Assembly: GCA_048013815.1 (NCBI GenBank)
Contig: CM106586.1
Span: 24,366,001-24,430,000 of the forward strand
DNA from: Setoptus koraiensis
Taxonomy: Eukaryota > Arthropoda
Length of the DNA: 64,000 nt
Reading direction: 5' to 3'
Part shown: piece by piece, positions 44,701 through 60,490 of the stretch
How positions within the stretch are numbered: the first letter of the stretch is position 1
Layout of the letters: every line of letters begins with the position of its first letter
Program-made: the position numbers and the translations under genes
Notes under the pieces: model-generated
What the model was told of the DNA's origin: nothing
What the model saw: only the letters and a program-made list of their open reading frames with translations
Databases searched by the model: none

Positions 44701-45016
44701 AAATCTCACGAGCAGCAGTGACTCTCGACACCCGACACAGTTTTTCGAGTTGCATCGCACTATATAACTATATGTTTTTGATCTAGACGTTTAATACTTA
44801 ATTACTATCGCTGGCTTTGTCTAGCCGTGTCAGTCAGTCTGTTTGCAGTTATCACAGACAGTATTTAAGAATGATATGAATCACACAGATTTAATTGAGA
44901 ATTTGGCAGACAGGTGCCGAGTGAGCGGGCACCAAAAGCCCAATTACAACCACACACAACTACAACTCGTAAATGCTCATAAATGAGTGATTTGCGAGTC
45001 ACTCTCTCTCTCAGTT

Positions 45017-45109
45017 GGACTATCGCTTGTCTCAGGTCTCTCAGGTCGCAGTTGGACAGTTGCACTGTCTCACTGCGAGTGCAATTGTCCAACTGCGACC
45101 AGATAGTCC
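45017..45109. ncRNA. Strong long hairpin, possible miRNA-like precursor or fold-back element
   Basis: Arms 45044-45066 and 45078-45100 pair over 23 bp with one mismatch (G-U in RNA of one strand) around an 11-base loop. An outer pair GGACTATC (45017-45024) and GATAGTCC (45102-45109) extends the fold across an internal bulge on the 5' side. Length and shape are like an animal pre-miRNA, but neither arm matches a miRNA I know. Confidence 0.35.
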
Positions 45110-48100
45110 GAGATGTCGGATAATCTATTCGCACAACAACAGATAACGGCACCATACAAAACATATGGCGTCTATTCGTAGGAGTTTGCACTCTTAATGA
45201 TTCAACCAGCCATTATCATGTTGATTATCGTTCCGTTGCTTTATATTACACATTACATAATACATTGCATGAGATGATGTGTGTGTCATTGATAAAATGA
45301 GCAACTGTAAAACTAACTGGAGCCTTCGCGCCGCCGCCGCAACTCATTATCGCGTCGCACAATTGGCCTCTTCCTTTTACTGATTCAAGTCTCTTCACTT
45401 GATGTCAATGACCAACATGAAGAATATATAATACATAACATAAGAATGTAATATAACATGATATATGAATAACAATGATCCATTGTTGTACCCATTATAA
45501 TAATTAATTATTTTTATTATTATAAATTGTGTTGTAGCAACAGTAGTGAGAGAGATTGACTGTCGACTCGACAAACATCGCACAACTGGACATCGCACAC
45601 AATAACATAAAAAATACAACAACGCTCGACATGATGTAACATAATCGATTGGTGATGAGCACTGTGAGTGCTACCGGTCAATCGGATATTAACAATAAAT
45701 CAACTTTTGTCTCTCCCTCTCTGGCCTGCCGGCTGTCCAATTCTATCCATTCTAGCCATTTCCAATTTACACAAGGATAAAATAAAGAAAATAAAATAAA
45801 AGCGCAAACAGCTATGCAAAGTATGTATTGTTAGGTTACTTGGTGTAGCAGTGTTGTTTCATTGCACAATAAGCTCAATGCATTCTGATATAATGTCAAC
45901 TTTCATTTTTTGTTGTTATTGTTGCATTTGTGGCCACACATTTTGAGCATCACACAGTAATCGTGTGATTCCAGGCAAATCGATAGCCCCAATTTGGGCA
46001 CAATTTCAACTCAGTTTGTTGCAAAAAAACAGCCATTTTTCGTAACAAACTTCATGCTACTCGACTGTTGCATATAATCTGCTTAATCTTAATTATCTTG
46101 CTTCTCGCTTATTTTTCTTCTTTCGTTTTCGTTTTTGTTGTATTGAATAGATAAGCTTATAAAAGATAGATAACTAGACCGTAGGAGATGTACCAAAGGC
46201 AGGGACGCAGCGCATTTGTCATTGTCGAGATTTGCCAGCACAGACGGCTGCGCAATCATTAGGGTTGCATAATAATAACTAACTGGACCAATCACCACCG
46301 CATCAATTAAAGAGCCAACTAACGTCCTACACACACACACAGTCATTGTCAGTGAAAAATAACATGACAGAAACAACGGAAGCTTGACCATTTTTGCTTG
46401 TCTCAGTTGGTTTGTTCTGTGCGACTGAATTAGTGGCTAATTGTTGCAGCAATATGCATACTGGCATTGCCGGGTGCCGGGAGTGTACCCTGTTTTTTAA
46501 TTTGTATCTCGGCCACAGAAATTGATTATTATTATTGCTGATGCTGTTGCGAAAGATGAAGTCAGTATCAGTAACATAGAGCTGCCTGCCCTCAACTTGT
46601 TTGCTTCCAATCATTGCAATCCAATGTGACTCCCGAAAAATGCTGGCCTTACATTGTAACACAAATACACATTGTAATACAAATTGGATACAATTCATTA
46701 AGCAGACACTGAAAGTTTGCATGGAGTGATTAATGAAGGCAAACTCAGTTCACTTTATGTTCCGTTTGTCTTGTCTGTGTGATACACGTACTTGTAACTT
46801 TTTTCCTAGCTCCAGCTCAATCTCTGCTTGATAATTAATGTTGAATTTATATCCGACGCATTCCTCCAATTGCGCATTTCAGTACCTCTGGATGCTGTTA
46901 CAGCAGTACAATTGGCAAGCTCAAAAGTGAACTCTGATTCACTGGAGGAATCGAAAAACTATCAATTAATTTTCAATTTTGCTGGAGAAAAGACCATCTA
47001 GTCGAAAAGAAACGCTTATGGCGCCCCAGCAGGTAGAACGAATGCTGAAATAACGGTAGGTTTGCAGCAGACAAGCTAAATATTGGATAATATTCATAAG
47101 GGATATTCTCAGAAATGTTGAGATATTTCACCTGAAATATACATAAAGGTTGCACGAGCACAAGTGTGTACGCTGCGATCTCACTATTTTTTCTCTCATC
47201 GACTACAATTGGTCGGTTACAATAAATCATACAATGGTAAATGTTTAACAAGTAAGTTATTCTATCGTTACCATAGGGCGTTTTCGTTAGAACAGATCTT
47301 TTTTTCGAAAGCTCATATTCTGCAACTGCAAGTGTGTTGTTGACCGATGCACGGAATCGGAAAATCGCAGCATGTCAAGTATTTATAATGAATTATTTGT
47401 TTGGGGAAAACTCGTGCAATTCAACTGTTTTCCAACTCGGAAATTCCAAGCCCCAAGCAAATCTTTGCTCGCTTTGGTTTTCTCGGAGCCACGACAGTTG
47501 GTGAGTGAAGCACAAGTACTGAATGCACACTCATCAATGTGTAGCTAATAACTGAGGCGGGATAGTCTTCACTTTTCCACTGTTTTCAACTATTCTAATC
47601 GATTATTGAGCCCTTTTTCGAACCACAGTCAGTTTGCTTTTTTGTGTGTCTCTCGATTGCAAAAATTGCAAAAATCCGTTATCTATTAGACGTTGATAAT
47701 ATGCAAATGATGCCAAAACTATCTTGGCTCAATCGTTGTAACGAGAAAGAGAGTGAGACAGAGATGTGAATCCCATTGATTGTAGCAAACACAAATCGAC
47801 ATGAAATTGGTCGTGGTAAAGCAATGATTATCAGCATTGGCAACAGATTAGCGGTTAGTTGGCTGATTAGCCCACAGCTAACTGTTGTGGCTGCTGTTTG
47901 AGAGAGCGAGAGATTGATTCACTTGTCATGACTCTCGCTGCCAATGACAACCAATAGAAATGTTTGCTCGCCACGCTTTGTCCGTCTTGCTTTGGGTCAT
48001 CGTCAACCGCAGCTCACCTGTTGCCTAATGGGCCAACGCTGATTGTTGGTGTGTGTGGGTAGCACTGGGTAGTTTGTTGGGTATGAGTAGTAGCTAGATA

Positions 48101-50335
48101 AATGAAGCAGACATAATTTAATCATTGTAACATCGCGTTACAGCGACTTGAAGCAGCAGAAGTTGCCTACTGTTAGTTGGTTGAGTCATAAGCTGAGTCG
48201 CTTTCCGAGACTTTATTTAGGAAGTTTGGCTTCTTTTGAGCTATCTTATTTATCATTGGCTTAGCACACAATTTGTTGGTTGTCAGTTGTCTTTTGGCAA
48301 GGTGAGCAACAAGTGGCGCTGCTACAATGTGAGTCGCGCCGACTCAAATTCACTCTTCAGATTGTTGCGCTCAACTTATAAGCGCACACGTAAGAAAGAA
48401 GCCGGCATAAGAAGAGGCCAGAGACAAGTTGAGCCGACGAGCCGTTTATGTAAGTCACAAGATAAGTCAAAAGAACGGCGCGTTGGTCGGCCGTGTCGTC
48501 ATTCGACATTTAACACTTGACGCAAGTGCATCTATTTATTGCGTTCATTTCTCATCGCGCTACTGCACAGATTGCGCCTGCACTGCATATAGAATATAGG
48601 AAATATTGAATATTCCATTGCAACCAAATCTATTCCGTTTCCATTACGTCCGTTCAATCATATCAACTGTCATTTTGACACACACACACACATCAGATTG
48701 TCAAGACACAAACACACCAAATGAATGAAAGAATCAACATAAGAACTAAAGAAGAAGCAACAAGCAACCAGTTTTCTGTCAACTGAGCAAGCAATAACTA
48801 TCAGCAACTGTCAACAAGAATTCATATTAAATATTAGATCAAATTGGCAAATAATTGTTGCAAGTGTCATCATTGCTTCAAAACGGAAAAGAAAGCAACA
48901 ACGACAAGTACGCCGGCAATAGTCAGCACGTGATTCAATCTTGTCAAGGGTAAGTGCACTCGATGCTTGCAATCACTTGATTAACTCGATCATAATTAAT
49001 GCCATGATAAACAATACAATACAGCTGGTGTCAGTGTTGACTATCACATAAGGTAACAGTTAACAGTTACTGGCTTAGCCTGGTGATAGTGCAACAATAA
49101 ACAGTTACCTGTTGATCGAATCGATCTGAATTAATTTAAATTGAGTGCGATCTGATCCGGTTCGATTCGACTCGACTCTCAACTCGGCTTTGACTGTCCT
49201 CGGATCGAACTCGGATCGAACTCGGATCGAACTCGAATTGAATACAATGGCATTACAACAACTGAACGACCCTGATAATTGCATGATAGTTTTGCTCTCT
49301 CTCTAAATTCTCTCTCATCTGAGCTCCCCTTGGCTCAGATAGTGCAAACAGATAATAATCTATAAATGGATCTATTCGTCTATTGACTATTATTGGCAAT
49401 TTAATTCAATTTATTATCATTAGCATTAATGATCAACATCAATATAATACTGATTATGTTGTACAACAATAGCATTAACACTACTGACACCATTAAGGCT
49501 CAACCTTAACCCTTGCAACTTTTGCATCTTCCCTTTGCAAAAATCTCTTTGTGTTTTGTTTTAATGCCATTGTTGACTGTGATCATTTCGCTCAGCATGA
49601 ATAAATTTACTAATTTGTTAAGGGCCAAATGAGGGCGGTAACACAAACAAAACACCAGCGAACGGGCGAACGGCAAATAAATAATTGCAAACAAATTGAA
49701 CATTATACGTTATAGTCGTAATTACACTTTCAGCTGACTGGTGATCATTGGCTTGCGCTTAAATTGATGAGCATCTAGATGATTGCAACGACACAGAGCG
49801 AGAGAGTTTTACCACTTCCGACGTAATTGCGTTTGGCAATGGCATTGACAATCGCTTTATTCATAGCCTATGAATCATAGGTATTGCGACGCGCCAATAA
49901 CGCAATGGGCATAACATAAAGAGTCGACTGCCAGACACGGTATCTTGACATAGGCCGAGAGCGAGCGAGCGAGAGAAGTAAAAGGAAAATGGAGAGAAAA
50001 AACGACAAGATCGATGCAAGTTGCTTGAACAACGACGACAACTTGTTATTTGTTGCTGCCAAAATGAACCTGTTGGCGCGTCACCCTGCCAATGCAAGGG
50101 TAATCAGTTATCAGTTGCGAGCTACGAGCTGCGAGTCATAAGTCATAAACGAAGAGTTATCCGTCTTGAATATGAATATTCTAATCATTTGAGGATATAA
50201 AAGAGAGAAAGTGCAATATGGTGTTAAAGTAGTAAACTCATCGCCAGTCATTGTGGCGCCACTACAAACAACAAGACACAATTTTATTATCGAGTTGCGC
50301 TAATTTAGCTGTAAAAAATCAGTCGTCATCGTCAT

Positions 50336-50511
<176 letters not shown>

Positions 50512-53500
50512 TTGATATAGATCGCAGTGATCACGTAAGTGGTAAGTGTTGTTGTTCGACAACAACTTCTCCATGTGACGACAAGTGCTAACAATTAACC
50601 GCCAAAACTCATTAATATCAGCGCCACGAACAACAGCAAAATCATATGAATATGAATATGGATTTGAATGTGAATGTGAATATGAATGCCGGCAACAGCA
50701 ATTAGCAGCAGGCAACTGTAATGGTAATTAGCAAGATTGACTGTTGTCAAGTTATTTCTCATGTGGCTCACCTGACGAAATGAACAATAAATAAACTCAT
50801 GTCGTTAAGCTGTCTCGTTGCATATTCTGGCACCGTTGAATCATCTGACAACTGTTGTTTGTGTGATTGGCACGACACTTACGACTACCAATTGGTCGAA
50901 ATTTGTCGCTCGGTAAACACTGTCCGACAGCAACAGCGACCACAATAAATAGCTAAATGAAGGAGAGAAAGTCACTGAGAGCCTGGCTTGTACACAACAC
51001 ACGATGGCATGAATCTGGGTAATTTTGGCTCATTTCATCATGTTGTTGTCGTGATACGAGTCGTAATTTGGGTATTTCTTGAGTGGGCCAAGTGAAAGTT
51101 ACCCAGATTGCTCATTGGTGGCCAATGAGTGAGTCAGCAAACCTGCAAGTTGTGATTGTTTCTTTTGTGCCACCAAATGATGCAATAGATGCACATCCTC
51201 TTGTTGTATTGTTAATTTGTGCGCTTAATTTGTTAGTTTGTCCATCCAATTGTTTGTGGCTTTTGACTATTTTTGTTGTTAGTGCACTATTCACTATTTG
51301 TTGCCTGAGATGCATCATAAATGTAATATGGATATTGTAATAACGGCAGCAACAGCTGGACACAATAGTTGTGAAAGCACTTTCTCCATATCAAGCTATT
51401 CGTGCTATTCACTTGTTGCGGCCAGTTATTGCTTTTGTGAGTTATGCAACAGCAACACGCAACAACTGGCCAATAGTGGACTCAAGCAAACAAACAAACT
51501 CATCTCGCTATTTCGAGAAGATGAAAGAAATATTTATGTTGTTATTATTATTATTATTATTGTTATAGCAATAATAGTCGCATTGTCTCATGCTGCACCT
51601 GTTGCATGCCACGCAGGACAATGGTCAGCATGGCAATTGAAATTATCTTGCCTTGCGCCATTATGGTCATAGCCTCATACTAGAGCCACCAGACTGTAGA
51701 CACGCACACGAAACGCTGACCAAGAGACAAATGTCCAAAGAAATATATTTATTTCTATATATAAAATGTTTATGCAAATGTTTTGCTAACACCACTTTTG
51801 CATATCTCGCCATATACAGAGAACGTATGAGGAGTGGATGCAAAAAATCATTGTGGCACAAAAGTGACATAGAGCTGCTTTTGTTCACTTTTAATTTCTT
51901 AAATTGGAAATTCTAAAATTCTTCAAAATTGACAATCAAACTCCGGCAGCTCGTCGGATAATTCAATCTGTGCTGCCATTATGGTTATGCCATTTTGGGG
52001 ACACCGCAGCATGATAATACAATGCACTAACACAGTGATACAGGTGTATGTAGGTGTATGTAGGTGTCCCCCCAACTTGCCATTAGGCAGCGGCAACAGA
52101 GCATTAGTGGGGCCGCATTGCGCAATCTCTTTGTTACAGACACTTCGTTTATGTCCGATTCTATCCGGCAAATATCCGGCCATTACTGTTATTAACTGGC
52201 GCTGCCGTCACTGATCAATATTTACAGGTTGACTCAATATTCACTGCTAGCAACAGTTTGTGCGACCACGACGACGACAACAACAGGCACAATCAATAAG
52301 AAGAAAGGAAACGACAACAGCATAGATAATGATTACATGCAAATGTGTTTGCACCTGCTGCTGCTGTTGTTGCTGTTGCTGTCGTTACTGTTGCTGTCGT
52401 CGGCGTTGTTGCCATTGGTCACCATTGATTGGTACCATTATCGTTGCGTCACTTCCTGTGTGATGGTCGCTTCTTCTTCTTCTTCGTCTGGAGTCGCCTG
52501 TATTATTGTATACAGGCACACTTACAATTTTGCAAACATTCTTCTTCCTATCCACACACACACACTCTTAGAAACACACTGGCAAGACGACAACAACAAT
52601 GGCACTCACTCTATCATCGCTAGTGTTTGCTGGACAAAATTACCTTTTCTCACTATTGTCCAATTATCGAGTTTTCTAATTGACTAATGACTCTGTTCAC
52701 CTTCAGGGCAGCAGCGCTATTACACAATCACTGTCGTGTGTTATTGTTATCGCTGGCTTGTGCTGGCCAATTACCAGTTGCCGCTCACAGATCAGCTGTT
52801 GTGTATATAATGCAAGTTGCATAATAAGTTGAATAAATCAAGTAGAGTGAGCTGTTTGAGTAAGTTACGTCATTCGCGCATACACACGCACAACAATCAG
52901 CAGCCAATAAAGCACGCAAAGCGACTTACTGACTGACTGACAGACAAACTAACACTGACTGCATACGTAACCAACATACAGGTATAATGTAAAGTTGCTG
53001 TTGTGTTGCAATGTCCGGTCCATCAGCTGATTTGGCACACACAATTTGTGACAAGTGTGAGTAAAGCGATTCGAGCGATCTGGGCAACTGCAATCAGCTG
53101 ACTAGCGGTCAGTCTAGCTAGCTGTCAGAGGTGGGTGTTGTTGGGTTCGGAAATGGAGCAACGGAAACAACCCATTAGTCGCCTATATTGATTGAGTTGT
53201 ATGTTAATGCTGTTGACCAATTGTCATCAGTATCGATGTCGACACACACACACACACACACGGACGACACAACTGACCGCCTGACGCTGGTTTTGCGAGC
53301 ATACGCAAGCGGTCACAAGCAGTCACAAACAGCGTCGTCACTTGCTGACTCATCGGCCATATCGGTCGGTCAGGTATCCAAGTTATTGTAAGCTTATTCT
53401 AAATTATTCCAAGAAAATAAATAATCCGAATAATTAATGAGTGCAAACAGATAATATCGAATGTTGGTTGGATTAATTATACACGCACACGGATAGTGAG

Positions 53501-56500
53501 AGTGATAAGTGGAACAGTGATGGCAACTCGTTTAGTTGTGTCAGCCACTACACAAGCAGACTGTTCGCCAAACTGACAGCCAACAAAAGTGACCGCCTGT
53601 TGATGGTTAGTCGATGTGTGATGTTGAGTAATTCTCTCGACAGGTGAACCAGTCGCAGCAAGTGACACAATCAATCAAACGCAACCAATCGTGTTGTTGT
53701 GTCTTGTCACTGCACATCAAACTACAGCCAACACCCAATTGTCTCTTGCAATTACTCACAAAACAAACTTAACTGTCTTGTTCATGTATCAACAAATAAA
53801 AATAACTTTCCAATGTCTCGACAAACGCAACAACTTTGCTATTTTCATCTGATCAATTGTGTGCAAACTGACAATTGTGACGACTGACACGACCAACAAA
53901 ACCAACCATGTGACCATGTGATTATGTGCCAATGTGCGTGCCCAATACCAATTCACCTGTTTGTTTGCCATCTGTCAATCTGTTGCAATCTTGTGCTATC
54001 ATCGTCACCAACAAGACAACACAACATGCCCAGTTAGTTGATTTCAGAAATATCAGAATCTGAACGAATCTGTAACTACAACTTGTCAACTATTGCCATT
54101 GCACAGCCACAGGGCTGTAATTCACTGTGTACATTAATCCGTCCATTTAATCACTTTTGATAATTTGTGCACTGTCACATTGTCGCATTGGCGATATTCG
54201 CACCAGTTAAAGGGTCAGCATTAAGTGCAAGTGAACGAATCAAGTTTGCATACATAATTTAAATGGCCAATCTGTTTTGGCCGTCCAATGATATAATCTA
54301 ATGTCAAGCATCAATGAAAGCAGATTGACTTTGCAAGAGCACAATTGTTTCAGTTGCACTTTTGTGGTCACTTTTACCATATAAATATAATAGACTCGCC
54401 TGAGAGTTTAATCGCACTTTCGTCCAACCAAGTGAGTTGGTCGTTGAGTCCACCTGCTACCATGAACAACTTGCCTAACTCACTTGCTAACTTGTTTATC
54501 GTGCCAACTTGTTGCTATTAATTCCTTCATTTGATGATCTTCTTCTCATAATTCAAATGAAGAGAGAGAGAGAGAGAGAAGAGTTGACTTTGATTATGTA
54601 ATAAAATAGATCAATTGATTGCAATTGATAGAGTTGATCGAGTAATAAAAGTTAGTTTGTTCATCGATTGTTCATTGATGGTTCATTGATTAATTATTGG
54701 GCGATTGAAATCGATTAACGTCAGTTGGAAAGAGTTAAACTTGATAATATAACATGCATGATACTAACTGTTATTCTGCTATCTGTCTTTTTGTTGTGTG
54801 CCACTGTGAATAAGGTTAGTAATGTTGTCGCTGTCAGCTGTTGATGGCTCTCACTTCGAATGCAACTGAATTTAATTGTGATTGTTGTTAGTATAGTTAA
54901 TAGAGGGCGATAATTAGATTAGATTGCCGATAAACGAGTACAAAAGGCGACTATCACAAACGCACAATCGGTAGCAGTCACGAGTAACCAACCGGTAATT
55001 AATAGATTGATTAAGCGGTAAAGAGCGCATAATAAAGTAACAATAAGAAGCGAGCAGCCCAACGGAAGAGCACATGCACAGACGCACAAATGTACAGGTG
55101 AGGCCAGTGGACAGGTGAGACAAGTGGACAGGTGAACGATTAAGTGAAGTGAAATAATAAAAAATAGGAAGTTGCATCATGTGTCGGCTGTGTTGTGTTG
55201 GCGTGTAGTGATTGAGTGAAGCGGTCGGTGAGTGTCGGATGGACACACACATATAATTAACATGTCAACAGTTGAATATTGTGTCTGGCCAACAGGCGGA
55301 TTGTGATTCTTTTGCGAGTGTCAGCCGTGATTTGATGTGCGCATCATTGGTGGCTTGAACTTGGTGGCCGCTATTATATAATTTAAAAGATAGCTAAATG
55401 AAAAGTTCAAGCTATGCACTCTTTCAATTATTCATGGCTGATTGTTTTCTTTTGCATCGATAATAATGATGTCGCCACTGTCAGCCGTCCGAAGCCAAGC
55501 GACACAACGATTTTATGGCCACTGCATTTTATATTTTATGCGCCAAGTTTATATGTTATTATAGCGACTAGTGGACAGATTGAGTTTTTTTGCGATTTGC
55601 AAGCGGGCAATCTCCGGCCAAGGCAACAAGTGGACAAGTTTTAGTTGTCAGCTGTATTGTGTTGGCATGTCATGTGAGCATACATTGCAATCATCATCAT
55701 ATTGCATTGGCCTTAACGTTCAACGACCCTCAGCAAGTTGTGCGCTTGTTGCCAGTGCCACCCACAAACTGACCGCTTACAAGTGCCAACATCATTTACA
55801 AGCTCATGCCTCAGATCATCATGTGTTAGATGATGGCAACACTGTGTGCTGCAAGATCAATATTTGCATACTCACAGACAGGCGCATCATCTACATAATA
55901 TAAACAATATTGCGTAATGTAGCGCCGGTTGCCAGCAAACATTGTGTGTCACTCACACAACCCACAACAACCCACAACAACCCACAACCATTATCAGCTG
56001 ACACTGAACAGCAGTCACCAGTCAGCTGTTTAATGTCAGTTTAATGTCAGTTGGCAACCGATGCAAACACATACACTAACGATGGTTATAGTTGCGTGTC
56101 AAGTGCAAGTTTGTTTGTTGCAGTGCCAAGCAACCAATTTGACACTCGTACAGCTGACTGTGCCGGTCAATCAGCTTTTACTTGTTGGCGTGCCCACAGT
56201 GACGACGACAACGAACTGAGAAAATTCCCATTCTCATTGTCAATAGATCTACATACTCTAGCTCACTTACCTACTAATCTTACGCAACATTGTGTTCACA
56301 TGTGATCGTCGGACAATAACAATTTACATACTCACATACTTTGTCAGTGGACTGTGTGTTGTTGGTGTGGCCAGTGTTGTGTTGTGTGTGCTGCTTAGGT
56401 TTGCACTTGTAAGCGCACTCATTTGGCATCAATATACGCACATACAGTCAGCAAGATAACGACCAAATGACCATTGAAAGCAACCAAAAATTCAGGGTCA

Positions 56501-56774
56501 CCTGTGCTGCAAAAGAAGCTGTTACTGTAGCTCATCTGAGGTGTGTGTGTCTCGGAGCAGCACAAGATTGCGCAACAGCAGCAGCGTTTATTAACACTCT
56601 CTTGGCTCAAGGTCACACTCACACACACCGCCAATGGAGCCGGCAATGGCCGCCACTTGAAGTGTTCGACAGTCTGTGCAAACTTGTCCACTGGACAGAT
56701 TCACCGGAATAAGCAGCAGCTTTCCTTTTTTTTCTGGCACTCGCCTCTCGTTGGCTAGTCGAGCAGACACTCAC

Positions 56775-57018
56775 CTGGCGAACGCTGCCAACGTGTTGAG
56801 AGTCGCTCTCTGGGCAGCAGCTCGAGCGAAGCCACATGGACATCGTGCAATGGATTCTCTGTGCACTTGTTGCGCCCTCTCGACACGCTCAAGAATCGCA
56901 AATGATGCTTGAGCATGCTGCCATCGACTATCGCTGAACTGGCTTAAAAAATGGTCACAATCATTGATTTGTAAGATGCTGTTGCCAGGATAATTTGCGC
57001 AGACTTTGAGTGTCTTGC
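56775..57018 (-). other. Candidate internal coding exon, no family recognised
   Basis: 244 bp on the minus strand, GC-richer than its surroundings, flanked by TTTGTTAG (acceptor) and CCAG|GTGAGT (strong donor). Two leading bases, 80 codons and two trailing bases; it contains KVCANYPGN, FSDSRWQHA and RCPCGFARAAAQRATL. Other frames are open too in this GC-rich patch, which weakens the case. Confidence 0.3.
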
Positions 57019-60000
57019 CTAACAAACATTCATTACACTTTATCTTTGTTGTTATTATATAACCAATATTAATATTTACTGATTACGTAACTATGCTAAC
57101 ATCATTGAACAGTGCAAATGATATGACGATTCACGATCTATACGCCAGTAACTAGTAGTTAATATCTGTTGTTGTTGTTGTTGTTGCTGTTGCTGCTGCA
57201 CTACCGATTGAATGCTAGAAATAGCTCGTTTTTAGCCTCAGCCGGAATCTACCTGGCGAAGAAAGATCAAAGCGAAAGGCCGATCATTCACCTGTTTGTG
57301 TGTGTCTTCGTGAAAAAAGATTACATAATCACGAGACGATTAAAATAGGTAGCAATCATCAGAAGGTGAAGTTGTCCGACGGCAGCAACAACAACAACAA
57401 CTAACTATGCATAGTTATCCATAGTTAGTCGATATATGGTAGTAGTATGGAGCGCAGAGTGGAGTTGGTTAGCTAGCCAGTTTTGAACACATTTCACTTG
57501 ATGATTACACAAGATTGCATCATTCATTTGCTTGTGTAGTGTTGTTGTTGTGTAAAAACGCACATTGTTGTTGTCCCTCTATCGTTCATTGTCGGCATTA
57601 ATAGATGCAGGCACACTTGCAAGCAACAACATTTATTGTAACAAATTTTTCTTGTATTGTATTTGTGTGTCTAACTAATAAACGTGGCTATACAACGACG
57701 ACCACGACGACCACTCAACAATAGCGAGAGAGTGAAAAAGAATTCAACTTTTCTCGCTCACTCATTTTGTTGTTTAATCTATTCGCACAGGTGAATCAGT
57801 TTCCCCTGCAATTGACTCGGCCTACTGACAATGTGCGAATGTGTTATTCCGCTTGCACCAACAACAACAGCGACAATCATGAGAACGCGGTGACTTTCAT
57901 ATCGTTTCGCATCAAGCCGAGATCGAAATCGATATCATACCGGTATGCGCACCGCAAATACGCATACTACAGACATCAACAATATAATATTTATTAGGCA
58001 ATATGCGTCCGCCTCGCAAAGCTTGTCAGATAAAGCGTTCATAAATTTTTTGATAATAATGATGATAATTCATCAATTTATTTCGACTCTTCTCAACTAA
58101 GCAGAGAGGGAGCGAGCAATGATTTGTGTTTAAAAGTAGTTATCAGTTAGAAAGTATCAGTCAATTGAATAGTGAGTTGCGTAATAAAGAAGCGTGATTT
58201 CGCCCAGATCTCGGCTGGGCCAAACGAAGCCAAACGGAGCCAAACGGAGCCAATGAAACATGCGTATGTGGCCTGCATCGATGTTGATCGCAGCGGTCGA
58301 CGATGGCCACGACCACGACGATTATCTTGATTCTTCCAAGCTGATGATGCTACCAGCAAGAGGGAGAGAGATTATCATCATCGTTAGATGTGTTAAAGAA
58401 TTAAAATAATTCCTTGCCTCGTTTCTTCGTTTCGGTTCGGCTCTTTTCGGCTCGTTTCGGCTCGTTTCGGTTCGGCTCGTCTCGTCTCATTTCGTTGCTT
58501 TTCTTTTCTTTTTCACTTTTTGTTTCCTCGGCTCACTTCATACGCCTCTTATTTGTGACTAATCACAATTTATCAAAACACGACGGATAGTGGCCATTCG
58601 TTTCATCTCTCTGTCCGCTGTGTACGAGTGTGTTATATCTGTCTATTGGCCGGTAGATGTGGTGGCTACAATCGACTGACCATTGGTCACTCCGATTGAG
58701 CGTAATGATGATTAATTTGACTCTTGTGATTGTGTTTTCATCCACTTTGCTTTGCCTCTTTAATCCATCTATTGAGTCTTGTGTATGTGCCTGTTACGCT
58801 CGAACTGATTGCGCAACAGCACACAACAACAGCAGCGACAACAACACTGCCAACAACACCGCCAACAACAGACAATAGATAAGACAAGCAACTGCGGCAT
58901 GCAATGTGAAAGTGGTAAAGGTGATAGACTGACCGTCACTGCTATTATCTCCGTATGCCGATCCGTATGGCTGCGTGTACGCAGTTGGTAGTTGTTGTTT
59001 GTGGTTGCCGGTTGCTGGTTGCTAGTTGCATCACAACAACAAGCTTGCAGGCAGTTAGTGGGAGTGTGAAAGAGCAAAATAGTTGCCAAGATAACAGTTG
59101 AAGAGGCAAACGAAGTGAGTGTGACAGGCGTGTTACCTATCGCTGGCATCTTATTAGTTGATGCGTTGGGTCGTGTCAAATGATGTAATACCAACCAATT
59201 TGATATAAACAACAACAACAACAACAACGGCAACAAGACAGCAACTGCTAGCTCAAATTGAACTCGCTAACAATCAATGGCGACAATTGATTACGTATGT
59301 ACCAATGACACCAGTTGAATCAACGCGGACCTTTCAATGAATATCCAAACGAGATAATAGATTTTTTAATACGGCACCCAGCAGCAATGGGGTGACAAGC
59401 TAACAACAAGCTATTATCTGTTTCAGTGATGCGCGCTCACTGTTAATCATCGTCATTACGGCTCACACATGCCCCTCGAAAATTGTCTAGCCACGCACTA
59501 ACGATTCCAATGACAAACAAGTCGCTTGCCAGCAGCCAACACAAACTATTATGGCTTCTATTTATCCATTTATTGTCGAGCCTCGTTCTGGCTATTTATT
59601 ACATTGGGCTGCCTAGTACGGCTAGCTTACTAGCAGCGGCTTGTTGCAGCCGGCTCTGGTTGCTTCGTTAATCACGTTACCATGACTACCACTTATTGAC
59701 TTGCGAACTTATCCACTTTTATTTCTTTATTTTATTTCGCTTCGTTTTATTTCTTGGTCTCTCTTTGTTTCGTCAGCCAGCACTCGTTACACGCAACTTT
59801 ATTGAGCTGTGTCTAGACACTGGCAATATAATGCAATAATGCGCATCACGTCTTTTCACCATAACCTGTTGTTAGTTAGTAGAATTCAGTGCTTGCAAAT
59901 GCAGATAATTTACACTCAATTTTTGAGTCAAGATCTCAATTGCAAACTCAAAAAAATGCCCAAGATTCGTTGCTCAGTGTAGATACGCTGACATTGTTGC

Positions 60001-60490
60001 TATCGGTCGTTTTGCCAGTCGGGCAAGCTTGTTATGTGTAGCTTGTTTGCAATTACAGCCTACACATAATTTTTCTCACTGCCGACTAACAAACTGTTTT
60101 CTTCGCTTCGATTTATATTGGATGGCCATATTGGAGACGCTTAATTCAATCTAAATCTAACACTGTGTTTGTTTGCCACTTGACCACTCGGCTAGCTGGT
60201 CATTATGGCGCTCGCCTGTGTAGTCTGTGAGCCACTGTATGATATTATCATCTTCGCTTGAACTACATTTGTAAAACTTGCTGATGGTCGATATATTCAA
60301 CATTATCGTCCATTTATGTGTCGGCTGGCTGCTAGAATCACAGCGAAAAACAGTGAAAAAACAGTGAAAAATCGTCGGACAGACAAAAATCCAAATAGGG
60401 CCACCAATAGCTTATTTTAGCTTTTATCACAGTGTGTGTGTGTGTGATAATGAGGCAGGTGCAAAAATGACTATATTGTTAAATGAGTGA

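Noticed and set aside
52229-52687. 152-codon plus-strand ORF with a poly-leucine run
   Set aside because: Built largely on CTG/TTG and TTC simple repeats; no family.
58769-59236. 155-codon minus-strand ORF with leucine and cysteine runs
   Set aside because: Made from CAA/GTT-type repeats read in a hydrophobic frame; low-complexity, no family.
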